A stretch of DNA of 64,000 nucleotides, from assembly GCF_965284335.1 (NCBI RefSeq), contig NZ_OZ260076.1. One strand, given 5' to 3'. The translations under genes and the position numbers were made by a program. The stretch comes from Tabrizicola_A sp965284335 (GTDB lineage Bacteria; Pseudomonadota; Alphaproteobacteria; Rhodobacterales; Rhodobacteraceae). The notes under the pieces are model-generated. The model had not been told where the DNA came from. It worked only from the letters and a program-made list of their open reading frames with translations, and did not search any database. This document shows positions 8,663 through 16,555 of this stretch, one piece after another. The stretch's first letter is position 1; each line of letters starts with the position of its first letter.

Positions 8663-8788
8663 ATGAAAGTTGCGAACTCGCTCCGCTCGCTGAAGACGCG
8701 TCACCGCGATTGCCAGATTGTGCGCCGTAAAGGCCGCGTCTATGTGATCAACAAGACGCAAAAGCGCTATAAGGCCCGTCAGGGCTGA
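8663..8788 (+). CDS. rpmJ: 50S ribosomal protein L36 (bL36)
   Basis: This 41-residue basic protein of the large ribosomal subunit starts MKVANSLRSLKTRHRD and ends in the conserved INKTQKRYKARQG. It is the longer, cysteine-poor (C-minus) form of L36 common in Alphaproteobacteria: three of the four zinc-binding cysteines of the C-plus form are missing, only one cysteine (C18) being left. A purine-rich ribosome binding site (AGGAGAAGG) lies just before the ATG, and a strong terminator follows after 25 bases. The gene stands alone, as usual for this form, which is not in the main ribosomal protein operons. Confidence 0.95.
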   Translation: MKVANSLRSLKTRHRDCQIVRRKGRVYVINKTQKRYKARQG

Positions 8789-8813
8789 GTGCTGCGACAG
8801 CAAGCATGATTGG

Positions 8814-8844
8814 GCCGCTGTGGGGAAACCCAGGGCGGCTTTTT
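8814..8844 (+). terminator. Rho-independent terminator of rpmJ
   Basis: GCCGC (8814-8818) pairs with GCGGC (8835-8839) and the inner GGG with CCC around a GAAA-type loop, followed by TTTTT at 8840-8844. Confidence 0.85.
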
Positions 8845-8867
8845 CATTTGACCCGAAAGGACGAGCG

Positions 8868-9500
8868 ATGCACCCCAACCCCGCCTTTCGACAGGTTCCC
8901 GCCGAAGAGAGCTTGGCCTTTGCCAAGGACCGGGGCTTTGGCACGCTGTGCGTCAATGCCGATTCGGGGCCGCTTTTGGCGCATGTGCCGTTTGTGGTGA
9001 CCGAAAGCGGCGAGCTTTCGGCGCTGATTCATCTGGCGCGGTCCAATGCGATTGCCCGCAGTGCCTTACCTGCGCCAGCCGTTTTGGCGGTGATGGGGCC
9101 GGAAAGCTATATCTCGCCCGATTGGTATGGCGCGGCAGATCAGGTGCCAACGTGGAACTATGTCGCCGTGCATTTGCGCGGGCGGTTGGAGCCGCTGCCC
9201 GCCGAGGCGCTGCACCCGATGGCGGATGAGCTGTCGGCCATGTTCGAGGCGCGGCTGCTGCCCAAGCGGCCGTGGACCAGTGCGAAGATGTCCGAGGGGG
9301 CGATGGAGCGGATGATGCGGATGATCCTGCCCTATCGGCTGGTGATCGAGGGCGTCGAGGGCACGTGGAAGCTGGGGCAGAACAAGACGCCCGAGCAAAG
9401 GGCGGGTGCGGTGGCGGGGCTGGAGGGCTGGGAAGAGCCGTCGCCAAGGCAGGCGCTGGCGGCGCTGATGCGGGGGGTGGGGGCGACCTATCCAACCTAG
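8868..9500 (+). CDS. PaiB-like FMN-binding protein
   Basis: This 210-residue protein matches the FMN-binding 'negative transcriptional regulator' PaiB family, with a split-barrel flavin-binding fold. Typical features are the N-terminal MHPNPAFR, AHVPFVV in the barrel, and SYISPDWYG followed by VPTWNYVAVHLRG, which is the most diagnostic stretch. B. subtilis PaiB was described as a repressor of sporulation and protease genes, but most members are uncharacterised and could be flavin reductase-like enzymes. I chose the ATG at 8868, since the longer open frame begins inside the rpmJ terminator. The gene appears to be monocistronic; no clear terminator follows on this strand. Confidence 0.85.
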   Translation: MHPNPAFRQVPAEESLAFAKDRGFGTLCVNADSGPLLAHVPFVVTESGELSALIHLARSNAIARSALPAPAVLAVMGPESYISPDWYGAADQVPTWNYVAVHLRGRLEPLPAEALHPMADELSAMFEARLLPKRPWTSAKMSEGAMERMMRMILPYRLVIEGVEGTWKLGQNKTPEQRAGAVAGLEGWEEPSPRQALAALMRGVGATYPT

Positions 9501-9592
9501 GGCCGCGCCTGACCGCCGGGTGGGCGCGGAAACGCAGGTTCTAGGCACTTTATGGTTCAAGGTCTTCCCCCGAAATTCTGCTGGTGCCGTTG

Positions 9593-9626
9593 CAAAAGCG
9601 CCCGCCCGAGGGGGCGGTCGGGCGCT
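9593..9626 (-). terminator. Terminator of the rsfS-rlmH operon
   Basis: On the minus strand AGCGCCCG (9626-9619) pairs perfectly with CGGGCGCT (9604-9597), and the stem runs straight into a TTTT tract (9597-9594). It lies about 70 bases beyond the rlmH stop. Confidence 0.75.
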
Positions 9627-9696
9627 GCCCGGCGGCGCATTCGCGCCTTGATTCCGGGCAAGAAGAAAGAAGGTGGGGACTAACGTCCGAATGGCC

Positions 9697-10167
9697 TTAC
9701 GCCCGGTGATACGGCCCACCTGACAGGATATTCGCGGCCCGATACAACTGTTCGGCCAGCATCACCCGCACCAGCATATGCGGCCAGACCATTGCGCCGA
9801 AGGAGATCGAGAAATCCGCCTTCGCCCGCAAAGACGGATCAATCCCATCCGCCCCGCCGATGACAAAGGCCACGTCCTGCCGCCCGGCATCGCGCCAGCG
9901 GGCGAGTTGGGTGGCGAACTCGGGGCTGGTCAGCAGTTTGCCGCGTTCGTCCAGCGTGACAAGAACCGCGCCTGAGGGCACGGCGCGGGCCAAAAGCTCG
10001 GCCTCGGCGGCCATGCCGGCGTTTTTCTTGTCCTCGACCTCATGCTCGATCAGCGGGCCAAGCGACAAGGCGCGGCCCGTGCGATCAAAGCGCTGGGTGT
10101 AATCGGCGATCAGGTCACGCTCGGGGCCGGCACGCAGCCGCCCCACCGCGCACAGATGCACCCGCAA
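9697..10167 (-). CDS. rlmH: 23S rRNA pseudouridine-1915 N3-methyltransferase
   Basis: It methylates pseudouridine 1915 in helix 69 of 23S rRNA in the assembled ribosome, using S-adenosylmethionine. The 156-residue length is typical. SPOUT-family features are the glycine-rich FVIGGADG near residues 102-109, LVTLDERGKLLTSPEFA, and the C-terminal RAANILSGGPYHRA that forms part of the knotted cofactor site. It follows rsfS with a three-base gap, the usual pairing of two ribosome-related genes, and the pair ends in a good terminator at 9593-9626. No anomalies are seen. Confidence 0.97.
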   Translation of the reverse strand: MRVHLCAVGRLRAGPERDLIADYTQRFDRTGRALSLGPLIEHEVEDKKNAGMAAEAELLARAVPSGAVLVTLDERGKLLTSPEFATQLARWRDAGRQDVAFVIGGADGIDPSLRAKADFSISFGAMVWPHMLVRVMLAEQLYRAANILSGGPYHRA

Positions 10168-10170
10168 GGC

Positions 10171-10593
10171 TTAGGCCCCGCGATGGGCGCTGCCGGGCAG
10201 CCACATCTTTTCAAGCTGGTAGAACTCGCGCACTTCGGGGCGGAAGACGTGGACGATGACATCGCCGGTGTCGATCAACACCCAGTCACCGGCCTCTTTG
10301 CCTTCCATCTTGGCCAGAATGCGGAACTGTTCCTTCATCCGGTCGGCCAATTTTTCGGAAATCGCCGCCACTTGGCGCGAGGAACGGCCCGAGCAGATCA
10401 CCATGTAATCGGCCACATCGGACCGACCGCGCAGGTCGATTTGCACCACATCTTCGGCCTTGTCGTCTTCGACCGAGGCCATAACGGCAGCCAAAAGCTG
10501 TTCAGAGGTATATTCGCCAGCGGGCCGGGCGTCGCGCGGGCCAACCGGAAGCCCGGTCGCAGGATCAGAATGAGACAGGACCAAGTCCTCCAT
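10171..10593 (-). CDS. rsfS: Ribosomal silencing factor RsfS
   Basis: RsfS (RsfA/Iojap family) binds protein L14 on the large ribosomal subunit and blocks subunit joining, lowering translation when nutrients are scarce. The 140-residue protein has the family core DLRGRSDVADYMVICSG followed by VLIDTGDVIVHVFRPEVREFYQLEKMW. The N-terminal about 35 residues are a less conserved extension. A strong promoter-like sequence lies 40 bases upstream, and rlmH follows three bases after the stop, so the two form an operon. The start ATG at 10593 gives MEDLVLSHSD; an internal methionine would remove only the extension. Confidence 0.96.
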   Translation of the reverse strand: MEDLVLSHSDPATGLPVGPRDARPAGEYTSEQLLAAVMASVEDDKAEDVVQIDLRGRSDVADYMVICSGRSSRQVAAISEKLADRMKEQFRILAKMEGKEAGDWVLIDTGDVIVHVFRPEVREFYQLEKMWLPGSAHRGA

Positions 10594-10632
10594 AGGGCGT
10601 GCCTGTCGTGCCCCGGCACCGGGTATAGCGCC

Positions 10633-10661
10633 ATTGTATCACCGGGATTCGGCTTTCTCAA
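10633..10661 (-). promoter_or_regulatory. Probable sigma-70 promoter of rsfS-rlmH
   Basis: On the minus strand TTGAGA (10661-10656) and TACAAT (10638-10633) are separated by 17 bases, with the -10 box 40 bases before the rsfS start codon. Confidence 0.6.
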
Positions 10662-10804
10662 CGGCAGCGAAGGCACGCGGCTACAGCGAAGCAGCCCAAG
10701 ATGCAAGCCATGCCGCCACTGCATGACGACTTTGCGAGGCCAGACCTAACAGAAATTGCCGCGATGCAGCATATTGGAAGCGGGAGGCCAAAAGGAGAAT
10801 GAAC

Positions 10805-10945
10805 ATGCGTTTTATCATCGAATTCCTGCGCCAGCGCCCCAGCCGCCGCGAGGCCGAACTTGCCTATCTGAGCGAGTCCGTCAGCCGCTATGATCTGGAA
10901 CGCCGCGAGCGCGAGATTGCAGGCGGCAAATTCGCCGCCCTTTAA
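10805..10945 (+). CDS. Small DUF3563-like protein, 46 residues
   Basis: A short gene with a strong ribosome binding site (AAAGGAGA, about seven bases before the ATG). The product begins MRFIIEFLRQ and contains REAELAYLSESVSRYDLERR, which resembles the DUF3563 pattern of a short hydrophobic start followed by an AYLxxSxxxxDLExR helix. Relatives are small, mostly uncharacterised proteins in Proteobacteria. Charge and helical periodicity suggest an amphipathic helix. There is no clear operon partner: rsfS is divergent and leuC starts 210 bases later. The family assignment rests on recall of the pattern and should be checked by a profile search. Confidence 0.7.
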   Translation: MRFIIEFLRQRPSRREAELAYLSESVSRYDLERREREIAGGKFAAL

Positions 10946-11089
10946 GCTGTAAGCATTGCGATTGATCGGCAGGGGATTCGCGCGTATATCGCGGGGCATG
11001 ACCCGTTTTTTCGACATTGCCGATCATGATCGCCTGCCTTGGCGGTTCACCGCTTTGGATCGGTCTGTCCTTGCGCGACTTTGATGTGT

Positions 11090-11114
11090 GGTGCGCATAA
11101 AGCGCACCCTACGG
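11090..11114. repeat. Short palindromic repeat ending CACCCTACGG, copy 1
   Basis: GGTGCGC (11090-11096) and GCGCACC (11102-11108) form a 7-bp stem with a five-base loop, followed by CTACGG. The ten bases CACCCTACGG (11105-11114) recur after a similar but different stem at 21944-21968. It lies in the leader before leuC, 40-60 bases upstream of the start codon. Confidence 0.55.
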
Positions 11115-11155
11115 TCGTTTTCTTCAATCACAGCCAACTCCAAAAGGGATGAGCC

Positions 11156-12571
11156 ATGGCTCCGCGCACACTTTACGATAAAATCTGGGACGATCACGTT
11201 GTCCATCAGGCCGAAGACGGCACTTGCCTGCTGTATATCGACCGCCATCTGGTGCATGAAGTCACCAGCCCGCAGGCCTTTGAAGGGCTGCGGATGACGG
11301 GCCGCAAGGTGCGCGCGCCCGAAAAGACCATTGCCGTGCCGGATCACAACGTGCCGACCACGCTGGACCGCGCCAATGCGGCAACCATGACCGAGGACAG
11401 CCGCGTGCAGGTGGCCGCTTTGGACACCAACGCCAAGGAATTCGGCATCAACTATTACCCGGTGTCGGACGTGCGTCAGGGCATCGTGCATATCGTTGGC
11501 CCCGAACAGGGCTGGACGCTGCCGGGCATGACCGTGGTCTGTGGCGACAGCCACACCGCGACGCATGGCGCCTTTGGCGCGCTGGCCCATGGCATCGGCA
11601 CGTCGGAGGTGGAGCATGTGTTGGCCACCCAGACGCTGATTCAGCGCAAGGCCAAGAACATGAAGGTGGAGATCACCGGGTCGTTGCGCCCCGGCGTCAC
11701 CGCCAAGGACATCACGCTTTCGGTCATCGGCCATACCGGGACGGCGGGCGGCACCGGCTATGTCATCGAATATTGCGGTCAGGCGATTCGCGAATTGTCG
11801 ATGGAAGGCCGCATGACCGTTTGCAACATGGCGATCGAGGGCGGCGCGCGCGCTGGTCTGATTGCGCCGGATGAAAAGACCTTTGCCTATTGCATGGGCC
11901 GCCCGCATGCGCCGAAAGGGGCCAAGTGGGAGGCCGCACTGGCCTATTGGAAAACCCTCTTCACCGATGAGGGCGCACATTTTGACAAGGTGGTGACGAT
12001 CAAGGGCGAGGATATTGCCCCCGTCGTGACCTGGGGCACCTCGCCCGAGGATGTGCTGCCGATCACCGGCACCGTGCCGAATCCGTCCGATTTCACCGGC
12101 GGCAAGGTGGATGCTGCGGCGCGCTCGATCGACTATATGGGTCTGACGCCGGGCCAGAAGCTGACCGATATCAAGATTGATACCGTGTTCATCGGATCGT
12201 GTACCAATGGCCGGATCGAAGATCTGCGGGCGGCGGCTGCGGTGCTGAAGGGCAAGAAGATTGCCGTGAAGCGGGCGATGGTTGTGCCGGGCTCGGGCCT
12301 TGTGCGGGCGCAGGCGGAAGAAGAGGGTCTGGCGCAGATCTTCATCGATGCGGGCTTTGAATGGCGTTTGGCCGGCTGTTCCATGTGTCTGGCGATGAAC
12401 CCCGACCAATTGGCCCCGGAAGAGCGCTGCGCCTCTACCTCGAACCGCAATTTCGAGGGCCGGCAAGGCTATAAGGGCCGCACCCATCTGATGAGCCCGG
12501 CCATGGCCGCGGCGGCGGCGATCACCGGTCATCTGACCGATGTGCGCGAGTTGATGGGCGAGAAGGTGTAA
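11156..12571 (+). CDS. leuC: 3-isopropylmalate dehydratase large subunit
   Basis: With LeuD it isomerises 2-isopropylmalate to 3-isopropylmalate in leucine synthesis. The 471-residue protein belongs to the aconitase family and carries the three cysteine ligands of the 4Fe-4S cluster: C349 in FIGSCTNGR and C408 and C411 in GCSMCLAMN. The GDSHTATHGAFGALAHGIGT stretch near residue 128 is also typical. The ATG at 11156 is preceded by the purine-rich AAAAGGGATGAGCC. leuD follows ten bases after the stop. The 210-base leader before it contains a palindromic repeat and no leucine-rich leader peptide. Confidence 0.98.
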   Translation: MAPRTLYDKIWDDHVVHQAEDGTCLLYIDRHLVHEVTSPQAFEGLRMTGRKVRAPEKTIAVPDHNVPTTLDRANAATMTEDSRVQVAALDTNAKEFGINYYPVSDVRQGIVHIVGPEQGWTLPGMTVVCGDSHTATHGAFGALAHGIGTSEVEHVLATQTLIQRKAKNMKVEITGSLRPGVTAKDITLSVIGHTGTAGGTGYVIEYCGQAIRELSMEGRMTVCNMAIEGGARAGLIAPDEKTFAYCMGRPHAPKGAKWEAALAYWKTLFTDEGAHFDKVVTIKGEDIAPVVTWGTSPEDVLPITGTVPNPSDFTGGKVDAAARSIDYMGLTPGQKLTDIKIDTVFIGSCTNGRIEDLRAAAAVLKGKKIAVKRAMVVPGSGLVRAQAEEEGLAQIFIDAGFEWRLAGCSMCLAMNPDQLAPEERCASTSNRNFEGRQGYKGRTHLMSPAMAAAAAITGHLTDVRELMGEKV

Positions 12572-12581
12572 GGATCAGATC

Positions 12582-13187
12582 ATGGAAAAATTCACCAAAC
12601 TGACCGGCATCGCGGCGCCTATGCCCTTGGTCAATATCGACACCGACATGATCATTCCCAAGCAGTTCCTGAAGACCATTCAGCGCTCGGGTCTGGGCAA
12701 GAACCTGTTTGACGAGATGCGCTATGACCGCGAAGGCAATGAGATTGCCGATTTCGTGCTGAACCAGCCGGCCTATCGCAAGGCCGAGATTCTGGTGGCG
12801 GGCGATAATTTCGGCTGTGGCTCGTCGCGCGAACATGCGCCTTGGGCGTTGTTGGATTTCGGGATTCGCTGTGTGATCTCCACCTCGTTTGCCGATATCT
12901 TCTTTAACAACTGCTTCAAGAACGGCATCCTGCCGATCATCTTGCCGCAGGATCAGGTAGATGTGCTGATGGCCGATGCGCGCAAAGGGGCCAATGCCCG
13001 CGTGACGGTGGATCTTGAGGCGCAGACGGTCACCACCTCGGACGGGCAGTCCTTTGGCTTTGCGGTGGACCCCCATCGCAAGCATTGCCTGATGAACGGG
13101 CTGGACGATATCGGCCTGACGCTGGAAAAGGCCGCCGCAATTGACAGCTTTGAGGCAAAGAACGCAACTTTGCGTCCTTGGGCCTAA
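12582..13187 (+). CDS. leuD: 3-isopropylmalate dehydratase small subunit
   Basis: The 201-residue small subunit completes the LeuCD enzyme. It shows the swivelling-domain motifs: NIDTDMIIPKQFL near the N-terminus, GDNFGCGSSREHAPWAL in the middle and SFADIFFNNCFKNGILPI. It starts ten bases after leuC, so the two are cotranscribed and made in equal amounts. A strong terminator follows 26 bases after the stop (13213-13250), which probably ends the leuCD transcript; leuB lies 2.2 kb further on and must have its own transcription or depend on read-through. Confidence 0.98.
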   Translation: MEKFTKLTGIAAPMPLVNIDTDMIIPKQFLKTIQRSGLGKNLFDEMRYDREGNEIADFVLNQPAYRKAEILVAGDNFGCGSSREHAPWALLDFGIRCVISTSFADIFFNNCFKNGILPIILPQDQVDVLMADARKGANARVTVDLEAQTVTTSDGQSFGFAVDPHRKHCLMNGLDDIGLTLEKAAAIDSFEAKNATLRPWA

Positions 13188-13212
13188 ATAGCCGAATAAC
13201 CACAAAATCTTG

Positions 13213-13250
13213 GGCCGCCCGGTTGGAAACAATCAGGGCGGTCTTTTTTT
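13213..13250 (+). terminator. Rho-independent terminator of leuCD
   Basis: GGCCGCCC (13213-13220) pairs with GGGCGGTC (13236-13243, one G-U pair), directly followed by seven T residues (13244-13250). Confidence 0.85.
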
Positions 13251-13455
13251 CACCCCAACTTTGATGCAATCCGGCGACACCTCTTCCGTGAAATCGCCCA
13301 ACTGCGTCGTCATGGTGATCCTATTGATTGCGGGATTCGTCGAAAGAAGGCACAAATTGGGCAAGATTGAGGCAATCCGCCACAAAGCGCGGGACAATGT
13401 CGGAACAAGGGGTTGGCAAAGCACCAGCTTCGACCGGTTTGAGGGTGACAAGGCA

Positions 13456-14295
13456 GTGGTTTCACAGCTGACAGGCGCGCTGGCGCGTGCGGTCCTGATC
13501 ATGGTTTTGGTGGCGACGCCATCAATGCTGTTGCTGGACGTGACAACCGACACCAAGCAAATGGTGGCGCTGGTGGCGCTGTTTTTGGGCCTTTTGACCT
13601 TTGTGGAATATAACTCGACCTATCCCAGCCTTGTGGAATTCCGCGACGCCCCGCCGTTCAACCGCATTCGGTTTTTGATGCTGTTTGCGACCGTGTTTTT
13701 CCTGACCACCATCGAACGCGGCAAGGTGATGCCGTCCACCCTGACCGAATTGACCGATGCGGTGGGCACCTTGATTGGGGTGTCGATGGATTTCCCCTAT
13801 AGCCCCGTGCGACTGGCCACGCTGATGATGGCCAATGGCGCGTCTGAGGCGCAGGTGGCTTCGGTGCGGACAGCGGCGGGGATGGCCTATCTGATTTCGT
13901 TGATTTCGCTGGCGATTTTCCTGATTGCGCTGAAATCGGGCAATTGGCCGGCGCGGGGGCGGGCGTTCAATGTCTGGACGAACCTGCCGACCTTTGACCC
14001 GACCACCGGGGGCGATGTGGTGCTGCGGCTGCAACGGGATGCGCGCGTTAACATTGCATTAGGCTTTTTGCTGCCATTCTTGACCCCGGCAGTGGTGATG
14101 ATCTCGTCCAGCGGGTTTGAGCCTTTGTCGATGACCTCGTCGCAAACCTTGATCTGGACGATGACCGCATGGGCCTTTCTTCCCGCCAGTCTGTTCATGC
14201 GCGGCATCGCGATGGGCCGGATTGCCGAGATGATCACCGAACGACGCCGGGCCAATCAGGCGCAGATCGCGCGCGAGGGTTTGGCCACCGCCTGA
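13456..14295 (+). CDS. Multi-pass membrane protein of unknown function
   Basis: I do not recognise a named family. The 279-residue product has about five to six hydrophobic segments, including VLIMVLVATPSMLLL near residue 15, MVALVALFLGLLTFV near 40, FLMLFATVFFLTTI near 80, YLISLISLAIFLIAL near 145 and IALGFLLPFLTPAVVMI near 205, and ends in a charged tail. The open frame extends back to 13210, but that would begin inside the leuD terminator; a GTG at 13456 preceded by GAGGGTGA gives a plausible start just before the first hydrophobic segment, though it is not certain. Its stop overlaps the start of the next gene (TGATG), so the two are coupled. Confidence 0.7.
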   Translation: MVSQLTGALARAVLIMVLVATPSMLLLDVTTDTKQMVALVALFLGLLTFVEYNSTYPSLVEFRDAPPFNRIRFLMLFATVFFLTTIERGKVMPSTLTELTDAVGTLIGVSMDFPYSPVRLATLMMANGASEAQVASVRTAAGMAYLISLISLAIFLIALKSGNWPARGRAFNVWTNLPTFDPTTGGDVVLRLQRDARVNIALGFLLPFLTPAVVMISSSGFEPLSMTSSQTLIWTMTAWAFLPASLFMRGIAMGRIAEMITERRRANQAQIAREGLATA

Positions 14296-15338
14296 TGGCT
14301 GCGCTGGCCCTTTGCGGGCTGGCCGCCAGCGCCGGGGCTGAAACGCTGCGGATTGCCACTTATAACGCCGATCTGTCTGCCCCCGGTCCGGGGCTTTTGC
14401 TGCATGATCTGCGCAAGGCAGAGCTTCCGCCACAGCGCGCCGCCGTTGTGGCGGTGATTGCGGCGCTGGAGGCGGATGTTGTGCTGCTGACGGGCATGGA
14501 TTTCGACCTGCGGGGTGAGGCGCTGGCCGCGCTGGAGGGTTGGCTTGCTGCGGCGGGCCAGCCCTATCCGTATCGGCTGGCGCTGCGGCCCAATACGGGG
14601 GTGCCGACGGGTCGCGATCTGGACCGCAATGGCCGTTTGGGCGAGGCGCGCGATGCGCAGGGCTGGGGCCGCTTTCTGGGCGAGGGTGGCATGGCGGTGC
14701 TGTCGCGCCTGCCCATCGGGCCAGAGATCCGCGATTTCAGCGGCTTTCTTTGGGCCGATCTGCCGGGCCATCTGATGCCCGAGGATGACCCGGCGCGCGA
14801 TATTCAACGGCTGCACAGCACCGGGGCCTATGAGGTGCCGATTGCGCTGCCGGGGGGGCAAACGCTGCGCTTGCTGGCGTTTTACGCCAGCCCCCCGGTG
14901 TTTGACGGCCCCGAAGATCGCAACGGGCGGCGCAACCATGATGAGGCGGCGTTCTGGTTGCGGCTGTTAGAGGGCGCGCTGGAATGGCCGCCACCTGCCG
15001 GGCCTTTCGTGATCTTGGGACAAACCAGCCTTGACCCGGCCGATGGTGAGGGGCGGCCAAAGGCGCTGCGCGCGCTCTTGGCGCATCCGGGTCTGCAAGA
15101 CCCCCGGCCAAGGGGCAGCCACGGGCGCGTTGATCCCGGTCAGGCGGGTGATGCGGCGCTGGATACCGCGCTTTATGACGGGCTTGGGGGCTTGCGGGTG
15201 GAGGTGATCTTGCCATCCGCCGATGTCACGGTTCGCGATGCCGGGGTGCTGTGGCCTTTGGGCTCTGACCCCATGGCCGCGACATTGAGCACCGCCTCTC
15301 GGCATTACCCGCTTTGGGTGGATCTGGCGCTGCCCTGA
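14295..15338 (+). CDS. Secreted endonuclease/exonuclease/phosphatase family protein
   Basis: The 347-residue product starts with a short signal-like sequence ending ASAGA, so export is likely. The mature part begins ETLRIATYN, the usual first strand of the endonuclease/exonuclease/phosphatase fold, followed by EADVVLLTGMDFD and RFLGEGGMAVLSRLPI and, near the C-terminus, SRHYPLWVDLALP. One classic catalytic histidine position is occupied by SRHYPLWVD (normally SDHxPV), and the family's asparagine/glutamate pair appears as N-x-D. Members cut DNA, RNA, or phosphoesters of lipids; the substrate is unknown. It overlaps the upstream membrane protein gene, which suggests a membrane-periplasm pair. 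Confidence 0.8.
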   Translation: MAALALCGLAASAGAETLRIATYNADLSAPGPGLLLHDLRKAELPPQRAAVVAVIAALEADVVLLTGMDFDLRGEALAALEGWLAAAGQPYPYRLALRPNTGVPTGRDLDRNGRLGEARDAQGWGRFLGEGGMAVLSRLPIGPEIRDFSGFLWADLPGHLMPEDDPARDIQRLHSTGAYEVPIALPGGQTLRLLAFYASPPVFDGPEDRNGRRNHDEAAFWLRLLEGALEWPPPAGPFVILGQTSLDPADGEGRPKALRALLAHPGLQDPRPRGSHGRVDPGQAGDAALDTALYDGLGGLRVEVILPSADVTVRDAGVLWPLGSDPMAATLSTASRHYPLWVDLALP

Positions 15339-15400
15339 CGCTTGACCCTGCGCGCCCCTTTGGCTAGGCCAACGGCGACCCTATTCAGCAGGAGCGCCCG

Positions 15401-16507
15401 ATGGCCAATCCCTCAATCCTTATCCTTGCCGGTGACGGTATCGGCCCCGAAGTCATGGCCGAAGTGAAAAAGATCATCGGCTGGATGGGGGCCAAGCGCG
15501 GCGTCCATTTTGACGTGAGCGAAGATCTGGTCGGCGGCTGCGCCTATGACAAGCACGGCACGCCTTTGCATGACGACACCATGGCCAAGGCGCAGGCGGT
15601 GGATGCGGTGCTTTTGGGTGCTGTGGGCGGGCCGAAATATGACGTGTTGGATTTCAGCGTAAAGCCCGAGCGTGGCCTTTTGCGCCTGCGCAAGGAGATG
15701 GACCTGTTTTCCAACCTGCGCCCGGCCCAGTGCTTTGACGCGCTGGCGGATTTTTCCAGTCTGAAAAAGGACGTCGTGGCCGGTCTGGACATTGTGATCG
15801 TCCGCGAATTGACCAGCGGCGTCTACTTTGGCGAGCCGCGCGGCATCTTCAAAGAGGGCAATGAGCGGGTGGGCATCAACACCCAGCGTTATACTGAATC
15901 TGAGATTGCCCGCGTGGCGCGGTCGGCCTTTGAACTGGCACGCAAGCGCAACAACAAGGTCTGCTCCATGGAGAAGGCCAATGTCATGGAATCGGGCATT
16001 TTGTGGCGCGAGGTGGTGCAAGAGGTGCATGACCGCGAATACCCGGATGTGGAACTGACGCATATGTATGCCGACAACGGCGCGATGCAGCTGTGCCGTT
16101 GGCCCAAGCAGTTTGACGTGATCGTCACCGATAACCTCTTTGGCGATGTGCTGTCGGATATGGCGGCGATGCTGACCGGATCTTTGGGCATGTTGCCCTC
16201 GGCCTCGCTTGGTCTGCCGATGGCCAATGGCCGCCCGAAGGCGCTGTATGAGCCGGTGCATGGCTCGGCTCCCGATATTGCAGGGCAAGGCAAGGCCAAC
16301 CCGATTGCGTGTATCCTGTCTTTCGCCATGGCGCTGCGCTATTCGTTCAATATGGGCGAGGATGCGACGCGGGTGGAAAAGGCCGTGGAAAAGGTGCTGG
16401 CAGATGGCGTGCGCACCGCCGATCTGATGGGCCCCGAGGGCGGCACCCCGGTATCAACCGCCGCCATGGGCGATGCGATTATCGCCGCGCTGGACGCCAG
16501 CCTCTGA
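15401..16507 (+). CDS. leuB: 3-isopropylmalate dehydrogenase
   Basis: It oxidises and decarboxylates 3-isopropylmalate to 2-oxoisocaproate with NAD, the step after LeuCD. The 368-residue length is typical. Recognisable parts are LAGDGIGPEVMAEV at the N-terminus, the substrate-binding arginines in RPAQCFDAL and VRELTSGVYFGEPRG, MEKANVMESGILWREVV, and the metal-binding aspartates in TDNLFGDVLSDMAAMLTGS. HGSAPDIAGQGKANPIA is the NAD-binding loop of the NAD-specific type. It has its own ribosome binding site (CAGGAGCG) and terminator, so it forms a separate unit from leuCD, with two unrelated genes between. Confidence 0.98.
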   Translation: MANPSILILAGDGIGPEVMAEVKKIIGWMGAKRGVHFDVSEDLVGGCAYDKHGTPLHDDTMAKAQAVDAVLLGAVGGPKYDVLDFSVKPERGLLRLRKEMDLFSNLRPAQCFDALADFSSLKKDVVAGLDIVIVRELTSGVYFGEPRGIFKEGNERVGINTQRYTESEIARVARSAFELARKRNNKVCSMEKANVMESGILWREVVQEVHDREYPDVELTHMYADNGAMQLCRWPKQFDVIVTDNLFGDVLSDMAAMLTGSLGMLPSASLGLPMANGRPKALYEPVHGSAPDIAGQGKANPIACILSFAMALRYSFNMGEDATRVEKAVEKVLADGVRTADLMGPEGGTPVSTAAMGDAIIAALDASL

Positions 16508-16514
16508 CATCTTC

Positions 16515-16542
16515 GGCCCCCCACGCGGGGGCCGCTTTCTTT
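16515..16542 (+). terminator. Rho-independent terminator of leuB
   Basis: GGCCCCC (16515-16521) pairs with GGGGGCC (16527-16533) around a five-base loop, followed by GCTTTCTTTT. Confidence 0.75.
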
Positions 16543-16555
16543 TCGGGACAGGGCC

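Noticed and set aside
8525..8956. 143-codon minus frame across tRNA-Val and rpmJ
   Set aside because: Includes antisense tRNA sequence and overlaps rpmJ and a terminator; not a gene.
10998..11084. 28-codon plus frame before leuC, considered as a leader peptide
   Set aside because: Few leucines (no run of regulatory codons), no ribosome binding site and no attenuator-like pair of competing stems.
11024..12532. Long minus-strand frame opposite leuC
   Set aside because: Antisense shadow; leuC has the iron-sulfur cysteines and normal length.
13210..13455. Upstream extension of the membrane protein gene after leuD
   Set aside because: It would start inside the leuCD terminator; a GTG at 13456 with a ribosome binding site fits better.
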